A stretch of DNA of 6,317 nucleotides. Origin: Verrucomicrobiota bacterium. Its GTDB lineage: Bacteria > Verrucomicrobiota > Verrucomicrobiia > Chthoniobacterales > UBA10450. Positions within the stretch are counted from its first letter, which is position 1. Each line of letters opens with the position of its first letter. The DNA is taken from positions 1 through 6,317 of the forward strand of contig QHQV01000098.1 in assembly GCA_003219945.1 (NCBI GenBank), given 5' to 3'. The notes beneath the pieces are model-generated. The model was not told where the DNA came from, ran no database searches, and worked only from the letters and a program-made list of their open reading frames with translations. The translations under genes and the position numbers were made by a program. This document shows positions 1-5,191 of the stretch, piece after piece.

Positions 1-362
1 TCGAGAACAAAATCGGAAGACATCCGGTGCATCGGCAAAGAATGAGCGTGAATTCGCCCAGCGGTCGCACGGCCAAAACTCAATATCGCGTTTTTCGTTC
101 GAGCGAGCAGGCGAGTCTGGTTGAATGCAAATTGCACAGTGGCCGGACACATCAAATTCGGGTGCATCTGCATCATCTTGGTAATCCTTTGTTGGGTGAC
201 AAGATCTACGCGCCCAAGCTGGCTAAAGATTTCCCCCGCCAGATGCTGCACGCATGGAAGCTCGGTTTTCGTCACCCGCGCACTGGCGAATGGAAGCACT
301 TTGAAGCTCCATTGCCTGAGGATTTCAAAGAAGCGGCCGCGGTAAGCGGGCTGCAAGTCTGA
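1..362 (+). CDS. RluA/RluD-family 23S rRNA pseudouridine synthase, C-terminal part (5'-truncated by window edge)
   Basis: Enzymes of this family convert specific uridines in 23S rRNA (or tRNA) to pseudouridine in the cytoplasm. The reading frame is open from the first full codon at position 3, so the gene starts before the window; 119 residues remain, about a third of a usual RluD. Visible family signatures are IGRHPV near the left end, the strongly conserved SGRTHQIRVHL block followed by GNPLLGDKIY, and a C-terminal MLHAWKLGFRHP block ending in EAPLPEDF. The catalytic Asp motif (HRLD) should lie upstream and cannot be checked, nor can an N-terminal S4 domain. The in-frame GTG at 27 is an internal codon, because homologous sequence continues before it. 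RluD is the best guess over RluC/RluA because of the IGRHP motif, but the exact target uridine cannot be assigned. It converges on the MaoC-like gene. Confidence 0.93.
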   Translation, partial: ENKIGRHPVHRQRMSVNSPSGRTAKTQYRVFRSSEQASLVECKLHSGRTHQIRVHLHHLGNPLLGDKIYAPKLAKDFPRQMLHAWKLGFRHPRTGEWKHFEAPLPEDFKEAAAVSGLQV

Positions 363-380
363 ACGAAAAAGGATCCGCAC

Positions 381-399
381 TCGCGAATCAATTCCGCGA
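381..399. repeat. imperfect inverted repeat next to the 402-421 stem-loop
   Basis: TCGCGAAT (381-388) and ATTCCGCGA (391-399) pair with one extra C in the right arm and a two-base centre (CA). With only two bases between the arms it is more likely a dyad in DNA than a stable RNA hairpin, unless the inner pairs stay open. No function can be read from the sequence. Confidence 0.3.
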
Positions 400-401
400 A
401 A

Positions 402-421
402 GCGATGCGAGGACGCATCGC
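402..421. terminator. perfect 8-bp stem-loop between convergent genes
   Basis: GCGATGCG (402-409) and CGCATCGC (414-421) are exact reverse complements around the loop AGGA. The hairpin lies 40 bases after the stop of the pseudouridine synthase and about 94 bases past the stop of the MaoC-like gene on the other strand. Neither side has a true T-tract; the minus-strand exit reads TTTCGCGG. It is therefore a transcript-end or 3'-protecting hairpin rather than a textbook intrinsic terminator. A second, imperfect dyad lies just to its left (381-399). Confidence 0.45.
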
Positions 422-514
422 ACTCCACAAGCATTGCGTGCAAAAGCACACCATCCTCAAAGTCTCTTTCGTACTAGCATTGGGAGTGCGCACGCGTCCT
501 CGAGTCGCTCTTTG

Positions 515-976
515 TTAGTCGGCTTGTTGGTGTTTAGCGCGCCTTGGCACCATGGCGCTCGCCAGCATCGTTTGCACGACTTCGCCACGCTGATTGGCCG
601 TCACGTTGCGCAAGCGGATGATCCCATGGCCAGGACGGGATCGTGAGAGGCGCAATTCAAGAATCTCGGTATCCACCGTCAGCACGTCGCCGGGCCGCAC
701 CGCATTCGGCCAGCGCAGTTCATCTACGCCAAGACCGATTGCGCTCTCGGCGAAGTTCAGCGTTTTCACGAACAGGCGCATGCTCATCGCCGCCGTATGC
801 CAGCCACTGGCAATCAGGCCTTTGAAAATGCTTCTCTCCGCACGCCTCCGGCTAAGATGAAACATCTGCGGATCAAACTTGTGGGCGAACTCGACGACCT
901 CCTTTACCGTCACGCTCAACGGCTCAGATTTGAACCGATCACCTGTTTTCAGATCGTCGAAATAACGCTCCTTCAT
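515..976 (-). CDS. MaoC-like hot-dog dehydratase / (R)-specific enoyl-CoA hydratase-like protein
   Basis: This 153-residue protein is the usual length of a single-domain MaoC-like protein. These are cytoplasmic, usually dimeric hot-dog enzymes that add water across trans-2-enoyl-CoA thioesters or act on related acyl-CoAs. The N-terminus YFDDLKTGDRF is family-typical. The hydratase motif is clear: FDPQMFH gives Asp35 and His40 (the D-x4-H catalytic pair), followed by GLIASGWHTAAMSMRL at about 53-68. A mid-protein LRWPNAVRPGDVL block matches the second half of the fold. The ATG at 976 gives the expected N-terminus, but I see no good Shine-Dalgarno in front of it. It stands alone, divergent from the DUF5069 gene, with no fatty-acid, PHA or CoA-ligase gene in the window, so the substrate cannot be named. 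The insertion SRRRAERSIFK between His40 and GLIASGWHT replaces the commoner acidic stretch and is unusually basic. Confidence 0.9.
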   Translation of the reverse strand: MKERYFDDLKTGDRFKSEPLSVTVKEVVEFAHKFDPQMFHLSRRRAERSIFKGLIASGWHTAAMSMRLFVKTLNFAESAIGLGVDELRWPNAVRPGDVLTVDTEILELRLSRSRPGHGIIRLRNVTANQRGEVVQTMLASAMVPRRAKHQQAD

Positions 977-1134
977 GATGAGAATGGCCGAAGCACATTG
1001 TTGCGTGATCGCTCACAGTCGAGCAATACATAAGTGAAGGCGTCGGCACTACCTGCTGGTGCTCGGGCGATCGTGCGAAATGAGTTTTGTTTCGCGCACT
1101 TGAACACTGCGCGACAAGGCTCAAACTTCATTTC
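977..1134. other. divergent intergenic region between MaoC-like and DUF5069 genes
   Basis: These 158 bases must hold the promoters of both flanking genes. I found no convincing -35/-10 pair on either strand. The best minus-strand candidate -10 is TATGTA near 1028-1033, without a good -35. An imperfect inverted repeat, GTGCGAAA (1073-1080) against TTTCGCGCAC (1090-1099), has a two-base bulge in the right arm and could be an operator, but nothing shows this. No small ORF here looks real. Confidence 0.4.
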
Positions 1135-1566
1135 ATGGCCAATGTTGCTCTGCGGAGTCCCTCAGAGAAAGTAGGCGGCCTTTTTTATTTCGGTCGGATG
1201 CTCGACAAGATCCGGCTGCACGCCAAAGGCGAATTGCCGTCAGATTATCACGCGAATCTTGGGACAGGGTTCGACGAAAAATGCGTGAAGTTCCTTCGCG
1301 TCGATTACGATGAGCTGGTCGAGTGCGTGAAACAGGGCGGCAGCGATGACGAAATTTTAGATTGGTGCTGCGCAGTCGGGCGCAAACCAACTGAAGACGA
1401 CATTTACGTTTGGAACGAATTCATGCGGAAGCGCGGCTGGAACGACGATGTTTCGGAAATGGTGGTACGCCGCAAAGCCGAGGCAGGAATGATCGACCGC
1501 TCCGATATTCAGACCTCATTCCAATTCATCGACGCCGATGAAGGGCGTCTGCCGAAGCCTGGGTAG
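1135..1566 (+). CDS. DUF5069 domain-containing protein
   Basis: This 143-residue soluble protein of unknown biochemical function is recognised as DUF5069. Characteristic blocks are LRSPSEKVGGL (6-16), YFGRMLDKIRLHAKGELP (18-35), DYHANLGTGFDEKC (37-50) and the DDEILDWC segment (71-78). The C-terminal half is rich in charged residues and Trp (YVWNEFMRKRGWNDD). It has no signal peptide or membrane segment. The ATG at 1135 is chosen because family members begin only a few residues before LRSP. The frame also stays open upstream to a TTG at 1087, which would add 16 residues (MFRALEHCATRLKLHF) with no family resemblance. No strong Shine-Dalgarno precedes either start. It is divergent from the MaoC-like gene and convergent with the pterin dehydratase gene. 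The family is, as far as I recall, mainly found in Verrucomicrobiota, Acidobacteriota and relatives, which supports the taxonomic guess. Confidence 0.88.
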   Translation: MANVALRSPSEKVGGLFYFGRMLDKIRLHAKGELPSDYHANLGTGFDEKCVKFLRVDYDELVECVKQGGSDDEILDWCCAVGRKPTEDDIYVWNEFMRKRGWNDDVSEMVVRRKAEAGMIDRSDIQTSFQFIDADEGRLPKPG

Positions 1567-1570
1567 AGTC

Positions 1571-1603
1571 GGCACGCCGCGGCGTTCACAGACGCAGCGT
1601 GCC
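1571..1603. terminator. stem-loop between convergent DUF5069 and pterin dehydratase genes
   Basis: GGCACGC (1571-1577) pairs exactly with GCGTGCC (1597-1603). Inside, GCGT (1582-1585) pairs with ACGC (1592-1595) around the loop TCACAG. The two stems are separated by an unpaired CGCG on one side and an A on the other. It starts 5 bases after the DUF5069 stop and ends 17 bases before the minus-strand stop of the pterin dehydratase gene, so it could serve both transcripts. There is no T-tract. Confidence 0.4.
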
Positions 1604-1619
1604 GTCGCCACCATCGTTT

Positions 1620-1904
1620 CTATTCCTCCAAGGTATCGATTCGTTCGGCCAGATTAAAATCAAGTTCCGTCAAGCCGCCTTTGCTGTGCGTCGATACGGT
1701 CAGACGGACTTTGTTGTAACGGATGTCTATGTCGGGGTGATGTTCTTCTTCCTCAGCCACCTCAGCGACCCTGTCCACAAAATCGATCGCATCGACAAAA
1801 TCGTCGAATTCGAAAGTGCGCTCGATCTGGTTTTTCTCCAATTCCCATTCCGGAATCTTTTTCATTCGATCCTTGAGCTCGCTTTGTTTGATCAAGTCAG
1901 CCAT
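1620..1904 (-). CDS. pterin-4a-carbinolamine dehydratase (4a-hydroxytetrahydrobiopterin dehydratase)
   Basis: This 94-residue enzyme dehydrates 4a-hydroxy-tetrahydropterin to the quinonoid dihydropterin, recycling the cofactor of aromatic amino acid hydroxylases. In bacteria the family (PhhB/PCD) also occurs without such a hydroxylase. The active-site motif is intact: His55-His56-Pro57 in EEEEHHPDIDIRYNKV, His73 in VSTHSKGGLTELD and Asp82, with the family-typical Trp20 in IPEWEL. Length matches the family. The ATG at 1904 is chosen because MADLIKQSEL is a normal family N-terminus. The frame stays open to 2045, but that extension would overlap the glycosyltransferase gene and adds nothing recognisable. 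No Shine-Dalgarno is evident. It follows the glycosyltransferase-like gene on the same strand after 53 bases, so co-transcription is possible, but no functional link is apparent. No aromatic amino acid hydroxylase gene is in the window. Confidence 0.95.
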   Translation of the reverse strand: MADLIKQSELKDRMKKIPEWELEKNQIERTFEFDDFVDAIDFVDRVAEVAEEEEHHPDIDIRYNKVRLTVSTHSKGGLTELDFNLAERIDTLEE

Positions 1905-1957
1905 AACGGGACAACGAGTATCACCCGAAAATCGTTTTGCAACGGCAAATCGAGCGC

Positions 1958-3100
1958 TTAAAAATCGAGTATTCGGCGAAGATTTCGGACCGAGTCGAAG
2001 ACCTCGACTGCGCACTGCCCCGCTTGCTTCGAAAGCCGCGACCAATCGTGCAGCACCTCGCGAACAGCCGTCTCCGCGTCGGCGGCGGATCGGATAAAAC
2101 GGAATCCGTTTTCAGCGGGGAGATAACGTTCTGCACCAGTGTCTTCGGTAATTACCGGACGGCCCAACGCCAAAAAAGCCGCAGCGCGGTCGCTGAGCCA
2201 GCCGGTGCGCCACGCCACATCGACGCCCTTAATCGCGGTAAATTCAGCAAGCGCGCTGGCGAGATAGCGGCGGTATGACCGGGGAGTGCGGGCAACGCGG
2301 TGCGGATCTACGACTTGCCAACCGCACCGGCGGAGTCGTTCCCTTTCGAGATCCTCTGTGGCGATGTTCATCGCAAGCTCAAACCGCGCCTCGGGCACGC
2401 GCGCTGGAAGACCTAGATAAGGTTCGAAGGCGAATCTTTTGGACAGATCCGGAAATTCGCCGGCGACCTCGACTGCGCCACCCCAATACCATTGCCCAAC
2501 CGTTGTGAATTTCGGTGAGCGTGGCCGCGATTGTGGCCGAAACAATTTCGTGTCCACGAGCGGATAAAAGGTTTTCCAGGCGAGCGCAGATTTCGGCAGC
2601 CGACAATCGTCTCCGTGAACGTTGAGTCCGATCGTCCAGAATTCGTGATGAAACGACTGCCCCACTTCCATCTTTGTCATCCAATAGAAGATTTCGCTCG
2701 GGTCGAGATCGCAGAAAATGCGTCGCTCAAATTTCAGCAGCAGCGGCGGATGAATCGAATATGCGAGATTGAGCAGGACATTGGGTCCATCGAGGCGCTC
2801 AAGTAGCTCTCGTTTGGAAATTCCGATGCACTGCAGCAAGTCCAGGTCGTGCGTATCCGCTGCGCGCTTCTGGTAAAGCAAACAATACCGGCCGGCGAAT
2901 CCATGCGCTCGCAATTGCGTTTGAAAACTCCTAATCTTTGGCTGGTCAGCCAGGACATCTTCCGTGCCCGGCAGGAGCTCCAGCCAGATCGCATCGAGCT
3001 TCAGTCGCCGGAGACCGAGCATCCATTGCAGGGGAACGGAAAAATTTCCACCGCCTTCGCGATATTTCGCCGCAAACCCGCAGCCGAGGAAGATTGTCAC
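1958..3100 (-). CDS. uncharacterised GT-B-like glycosyltransferase family protein
   Basis: This is a 380-residue soluble protein without signal peptide or membrane helix. The C-terminal half has the look of a GT-B nucleotide-sugar-binding domain: GWQVVDPHRVA (260-270), a helix ending in TAIKGVDVAWRTGWLSDR (288-305), then AAAFLALGRPVITEDTG (306-322), which resembles the glycosyltransferase block where an acidic or polar helix precedes G-x-PV. The N-terminal half has GGGNFSVPLQWMLGLRRL (17-34), like the acceptor-side Rossmann domain of such proteins, and an FCDLDPSE motif (129-136). The donor, acceptor and polymer are unknown. The start is a GTG at 3100; no ATG lies upstream in frame before the TGA at 3133-3131, so the choice is forced unless translation begins later (Met27). 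The start directly abuts a 12-bp hairpin (3100-3127) and no usable Shine-Dalgarno is seen. It lies 54 bases after the amidase gene and 53 before the pterin dehydratase gene. Confidence 0.78.
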   Translation of the reverse strand: MTIFLGCGFAAKYREGGGNFSVPLQWMLGLRRLKLDAIWLELLPGTEDVLADQPKIRSFQTQLRAHGFAGRYCLLYQKRAADTHDLDLLQCIGISKRELLERLDGPNVLLNLAYSIHPPLLLKFERRIFCDLDPSEIFYWMTKMEVGQSFHHEFWTIGLNVHGDDCRLPKSALAWKTFYPLVDTKLFRPQSRPRSPKFTTVGQWYWGGAVEVAGEFPDLSKRFAFEPYLGLPARVPEARFELAMNIATEDLERERLRRCGWQVVDPHRVARTPRSYRRYLASALAEFTAIKGVDVAWRTGWLSDRAAAFLALGRPVITEDTGAERYLPAENGFRFIRSAADAETAVREVLHDWSRLSKQAGQCAVEVFDSVRNLRRILDF

Positions 3101-3127
3101 GCGAGCAGAATCGTCATTCTGCTCGCG
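3100..3127 (-). terminator. perfect 12-bp stem-loop at the amidase/glycosyltransferase junction
   Basis: CGCGAGCAGAAT (3100-3111) and ATTCTGCTCGCG (3116-3127) are exact reverse complements around a four-base loop (CGTC on the + strand, GACG in the minus-strand transcript). It begins 27 bases after the amidase stop codon. Its 3' foot is the G of the glycosyltransferase GTG start. There is no T-tract after it on the minus strand (TGACAATC follows), so it may be a 3'-end hairpin of the amidase message, an RNA-processing or stability element, or a translational block on the next gene. An out-of-frame ATG (3117-3115) sits in the top of the stem and loop and opens a six-codon frame (MTILLA, stop). 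Confidence 0.6.
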
Positions 3128-3154
3128 CGCTCAAGCTCCAACGATTCTGTATTT

Positions 3155-4876
3155 TTACCAGACGCGGCCGTGCGCCGGCATGTTTGCTCTTCCAGGGAAC
3201 ACCTGGCTCTGCTCCGCGTGAGGACCGCAGAAGTCGCCGTTCGGCACCGGAATCACTCGACCAAGGAACCGCGGCTGTCTGCGCACATTCATTTGCTGCT
3301 CCAGATCGTAGCCTAAGCCGATCAATTTTGCTTCGCGCAGAAACGTGCTGTACATGAGCATTCCTGCAGGCCTGCCATCAGGGCGAATCCCCACGGGAAG
3401 CGACAAGTTTGGATAACCCGCCACGGCGGGCCCGGTCGAATTCGTCAGGTGCGGTGCGACGATCGCATCGAGATTCTGGCTAAAGATTGCATGATCAATT
3501 CCAGAACGGGCTAGATGCTGTGCGTGTGTTCGCGCGTGCACGTAAATGGGATTGCTCGGATAACCGTGGGTCTGTTCTGCTGCTTCGAAGACGTCCTGAT
3601 CGTAGTAAACGAGCTCTTGTTGACAATGCGCTACATTGAAAGCAATGAGGTCAGCCAAGGTCCGCATATTTGTGTTACTGAGCGTTGCGAGGTACTGCGC
3701 GATTTGCACTTTGAATTCATACAAGAGCGCCGTGAACTCGTCGTCTGAGTATTCAAATACGTCGCCTGTATCACAGTCGACGATGGTTGCACCAAGGTGC
3801 CGCATCACATCCAATGCGTGCTCCGCATACCCCACCGTCGAGTGGTCGCCCGGAATGCCGCTACCGTAGTAGCTGTAATCGAAAAAGCGAACGTCGCGTC
3901 CGATCCGCGCGCCTTGCAGGGCGCCGCGTCGCAGGAATTGCGTATAGTCAGCGGGCAAGGGCTGACCAACTACGCGACCAAAGGGCGACCGCAATACGTT
4001 GAGAAGAATCGCAACATCGGTGACGGTGCGTCCCATCGGCCCAGCCGTGTCCTGTTGATGAGAGATAGGAATAATGCCCTCTTGCGAAACAAGGCCAAGA
4101 GTCGGTTTCAAACCAACGATGTCCTCCACGGCCGAAGGCCCGGTGATTGATCCATCCGTCTCCGTGCCGACTGCGACCGAGCACAAGTTCGCAGCAACGG
4201 CATTCGCGGAACCGGAACTGGAACCCCATGACGTGTAGCTCCTATCGTATGCGTTGATTGTGTTTCCACCGCGCGCGCTCCAACCGACTGCTAGAGGATA
4301 CGTCTCAGCCTCATCGTCCCGGAAGTTTGCCCATTCGCCCAAGTTTGTTTTGCCGAGGATCACTGCGCCGGCACTGCGCAGCCGGCGAACGATCACTGCA
4401 TCGCCTGGCACACGGCTACCAACTAACGCGAGGGAGCCCGCCGTCGTTTCCATGTGGCCGGCTCCGCAATCCTCATCAGCGGTCGCGATGTTGTCCTTAA
4501 GTAAAACCGGTATTCCGTGGAGCGGCCCTCGAACGTGCCCGTTTCGTCGCTCCTGATCGAGTTGCTCGGCGACGCATATCGCATCCGGATTTGTTTCGAT
4601 GACCGAATGCAGCAAGTCATTGAGCGACTCGATACGTTCCAAGTAGCCCTGGACCAATTGTACGCTGGTCAACCGACCCGAAGCCATTGCGTCCTGAAGC
4701 TCGGGGATTGTCTTCTCAACAAAGTGGAGAGCGCCCGCAGCTGAAGCATCTCGCGAAACGAGCGAAGCAAGTCCCCCGCTTAACAGCGCCGCGCTTCCCA
4801 GCGCGGTTGTTCCGAGAAAGTTTCGGCGAGTAATAATGTGTTCGAGGTTGGGATCGTCAGACTGTTTCTTGTTCAT
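3155..4876 (-). CDS. Tat-exported amidase-signature family hydrolase (peptide amidase-like)
   Basis: This is a 573-residue member of the amidase-signature family, which hydrolyses amide bonds with a Ser-cisSer-Lys triad. All three residues are visible: Lys127 in GIPVLLKDNI, the cis-Ser at 219 in WGSSSGSANAVAAN, and the nucleophile Ser243 in GTETDGSITGPS. The Ser219-Ser243 spacing (24) matches that of fatty acid amide hydrolase. The N-terminus carries a twin-arginine signal, TRRNFLG (16-22), a hydrophobic stretch (about 22-40) and an ASA|A cleavage-like site near 46, so the folded enzyme should be exported. The TETDGSI nucleophile motif, followed by GLVSQEGIIPISHQQDTAGPM, resembles peptide amidases rather than GatA, which has GGSIRQPA; automated annotation as a Glu-tRNA(Gln) amidotransferase subunit would be wrong. 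The natural substrate (C-terminal peptide amide, other amide) cannot be read. ATG 4876 has a good Shine-Dalgarno and an upstream promoter, and the gene leads a three-gene minus-strand run. Confidence 0.93.
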   Translation of the reverse strand: MNKKQSDDPNLEHIITRRNFLGTTALGSAALLSGGLASLVSRDASAAGALHFVEKTIPELQDAMASGRLTSVQLVQGYLERIESLNDLLHSVIETNPDAICVAEQLDQERRNGHVRGPLHGIPVLLKDNIATADEDCGAGHMETTAGSLALVGSRVPGDAVIVRRLRSAGAVILGKTNLGEWANFRDDEAETYPLAVGWSARGGNTINAYDRSYTSWGSSSGSANAVAANLCSVAVGTETDGSITGPSAVEDIVGLKPTLGLVSQEGIIPISHQQDTAGPMGRTVTDVAILLNVLRSPFGRVVGQPLPADYTQFLRRGALQGARIGRDVRFFDYSYYGSGIPGDHSTVGYAEHALDVMRHLGATIVDCDTGDVFEYSDDEFTALLYEFKVQIAQYLATLSNTNMRTLADLIAFNVAHCQQELVYYDQDVFEAAEQTHGYPSNPIYVHARTHAQHLARSGIDHAIFSQNLDAIVAPHLTNSTGPAVAGYPNLSLPVGIRPDGRPAGMLMYSTFLREAKLIGLGYDLEQQMNVRRQPRFLGRVIPVPNGDFCGPHAEQSQVFPGRANMPAHGRVW

Positions 4877-4880
4877 GTTG

Positions 4881-4886
4881 TTCTCC
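4881..4886 (-). promoter_or_regulatory. Shine-Dalgarno of the amidase gene
   Basis: On the minus strand GGAGAA precedes the ATG at 4876; the GGAG core is followed by six bases (AACAAC). Of the starts lying wholly inside the window, this and the nuclease start are the only ones with a clear ribosome binding site, which fixes the amidase start. Confidence 0.75.
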
Positions 4887-4960
4887 GGTTAGCTGTTTCG
4901 GGAAGTGGTTATGCTCGTGCATTAAGGGGTTGAAAAAGAAAAATATCTCACCGCCCCTCC

Positions 4961-4990
4961 ATCCTATTTAGTTCGGATTCGCGATGTCAA
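4961..4990 (-). promoter_or_regulatory. sigma70-type promoter for the amidase gene
   Basis: Read on the minus strand there is a perfect -35 TTGACA (4990-4985), an 18-base spacer and a -10 TAGGAT (4966-4961, four of six consensus positions). Transcription would begin near 4954, leaving a 5' untranslated leader of roughly 75-80 bases before ATG 4876. The leader contains an A/T-rich tract (about 4931-4948) but no structure I recognise as a riboswitch. Confidence 0.55.
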
Positions 4991-4999
4991 GCCTATAAT
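4972..4999 (+). promoter_or_regulatory. possible plus-strand promoter (TATAAT) facing the tRNA
   Basis: A perfect -10 hexamer TATAAT lies at 4994-4999. The best upstream -35 is TTCGGA (4972-4977) at 16 bases spacing, which is weak. It overlaps the amidase promoter on the other strand. If used, it would produce a long leader before the tRNA at 5192. Confidence 0.25.
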
Positions 5000-5030
5000 A
5001 ACGCCGGAATAAAATTTTGATTGTAATATG

Positions 5031-5045
5031 CCGCTCGTAGAGCGG
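5031..5045. repeat. 6-bp perfect stem with 3-base loop
   Basis: CCGCTC (5031-5036) and GAGCGG (5040-5045) flank GTA. It lies immediately right of the AT-rich promoter block. No T-tract follows on either strand; role unknown. Confidence 0.3.
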
Positions 5046-5140
5046 GTCACTCCGTGCGCGCCGTCACGTGAACTTCAATCCGGTGGTCTGAGGACTGCCC
5101 GCAATACCCTTCTCGCGCTTCGATTTATCGCATGGAAATC

Positions 5141-5154
5141 CGTCAGATTTGACG
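5141..5154. promoter_or_regulatory. inverted repeat overlapping a possible tRNA -35 element
   Basis: CGTCA (5141-5145) and TGACG (5150-5154) form an exact 5-bp dyad around GATT. The right arm overlaps TTGACG (5149-5154), one base from the -35 consensus and 37 bases before the tRNA. The -10 is unclear: a TTAACT at 5175-5180 lies 20 bases further on, too far for a standard spacer. The match may be chance. Confidence 0.25.
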
Positions 5155-5191
5155 CTCGCTATCTCCTCCGCAAATTAACTGCCTCTCTCGG

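Larger units (their letters stand above)
4877..5191. other. intergenic region between amidase gene and tRNA-Arg
   Basis: These 315 bases hold no credible protein gene. The left part (about 4920-5030) is clearly AT-richer than its surroundings and contains the amidase promoter on the minus strand and a perfect TATAAT on the plus strand (4994-4999). Small dyads follow: CCGCTC/GAGCGG (5031-5045, loop GTA), the palindrome TCACGTGA (5064-5071) and CGTCA-N4-TGACG (5141-5154). The right end should hold the tRNA promoter. Confidence 0.6.

Noticed and set aside
434..860. Plus-strand frames opposite the MaoC-like gene
   Set aside because: They are antisense shadows with Arg-rich composition; the minus-strand frame carries an intact hydratase motif.
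1002..1019. CRP-like site (minus strand TGTGAGCGATCACGC)
   Set aside because: The TGTGA and TCAC half-sites are four bases apart instead of six, and the second half-site is incomplete, so the spacing does not fit CRP.
1087..1134. TTG-started N-terminal extension of the DUF5069 protein
   Set aside because: The 16 added residues do not resemble family members, which begin just before LRSP, and the ATG at 1135 is available.
1905..2045. Longer pterin dehydratase frame (141 residues) starting at 2045
   Set aside because: The extra 47 residues overlap the end of the glycosyltransferase gene in another frame and show no family similarity; MADLIKQSEL at 1904 is a normal N-terminus.
2849..3357. Overlapping plus-strand open frames of 139-155 residues across the amidase/glycosyltransferase junction
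   Set aside because: They are antisense to two well-supported genes, have low-complexity Arg/Ser-rich translations and show no recognisable domain.
4423..4620. Apparent extra frames within the amidase suggesting a frameshift
   Set aside because: The 573-residue amidase frame is continuous through its whole catalytic region with all triad residues in order, so no frameshift is needed.
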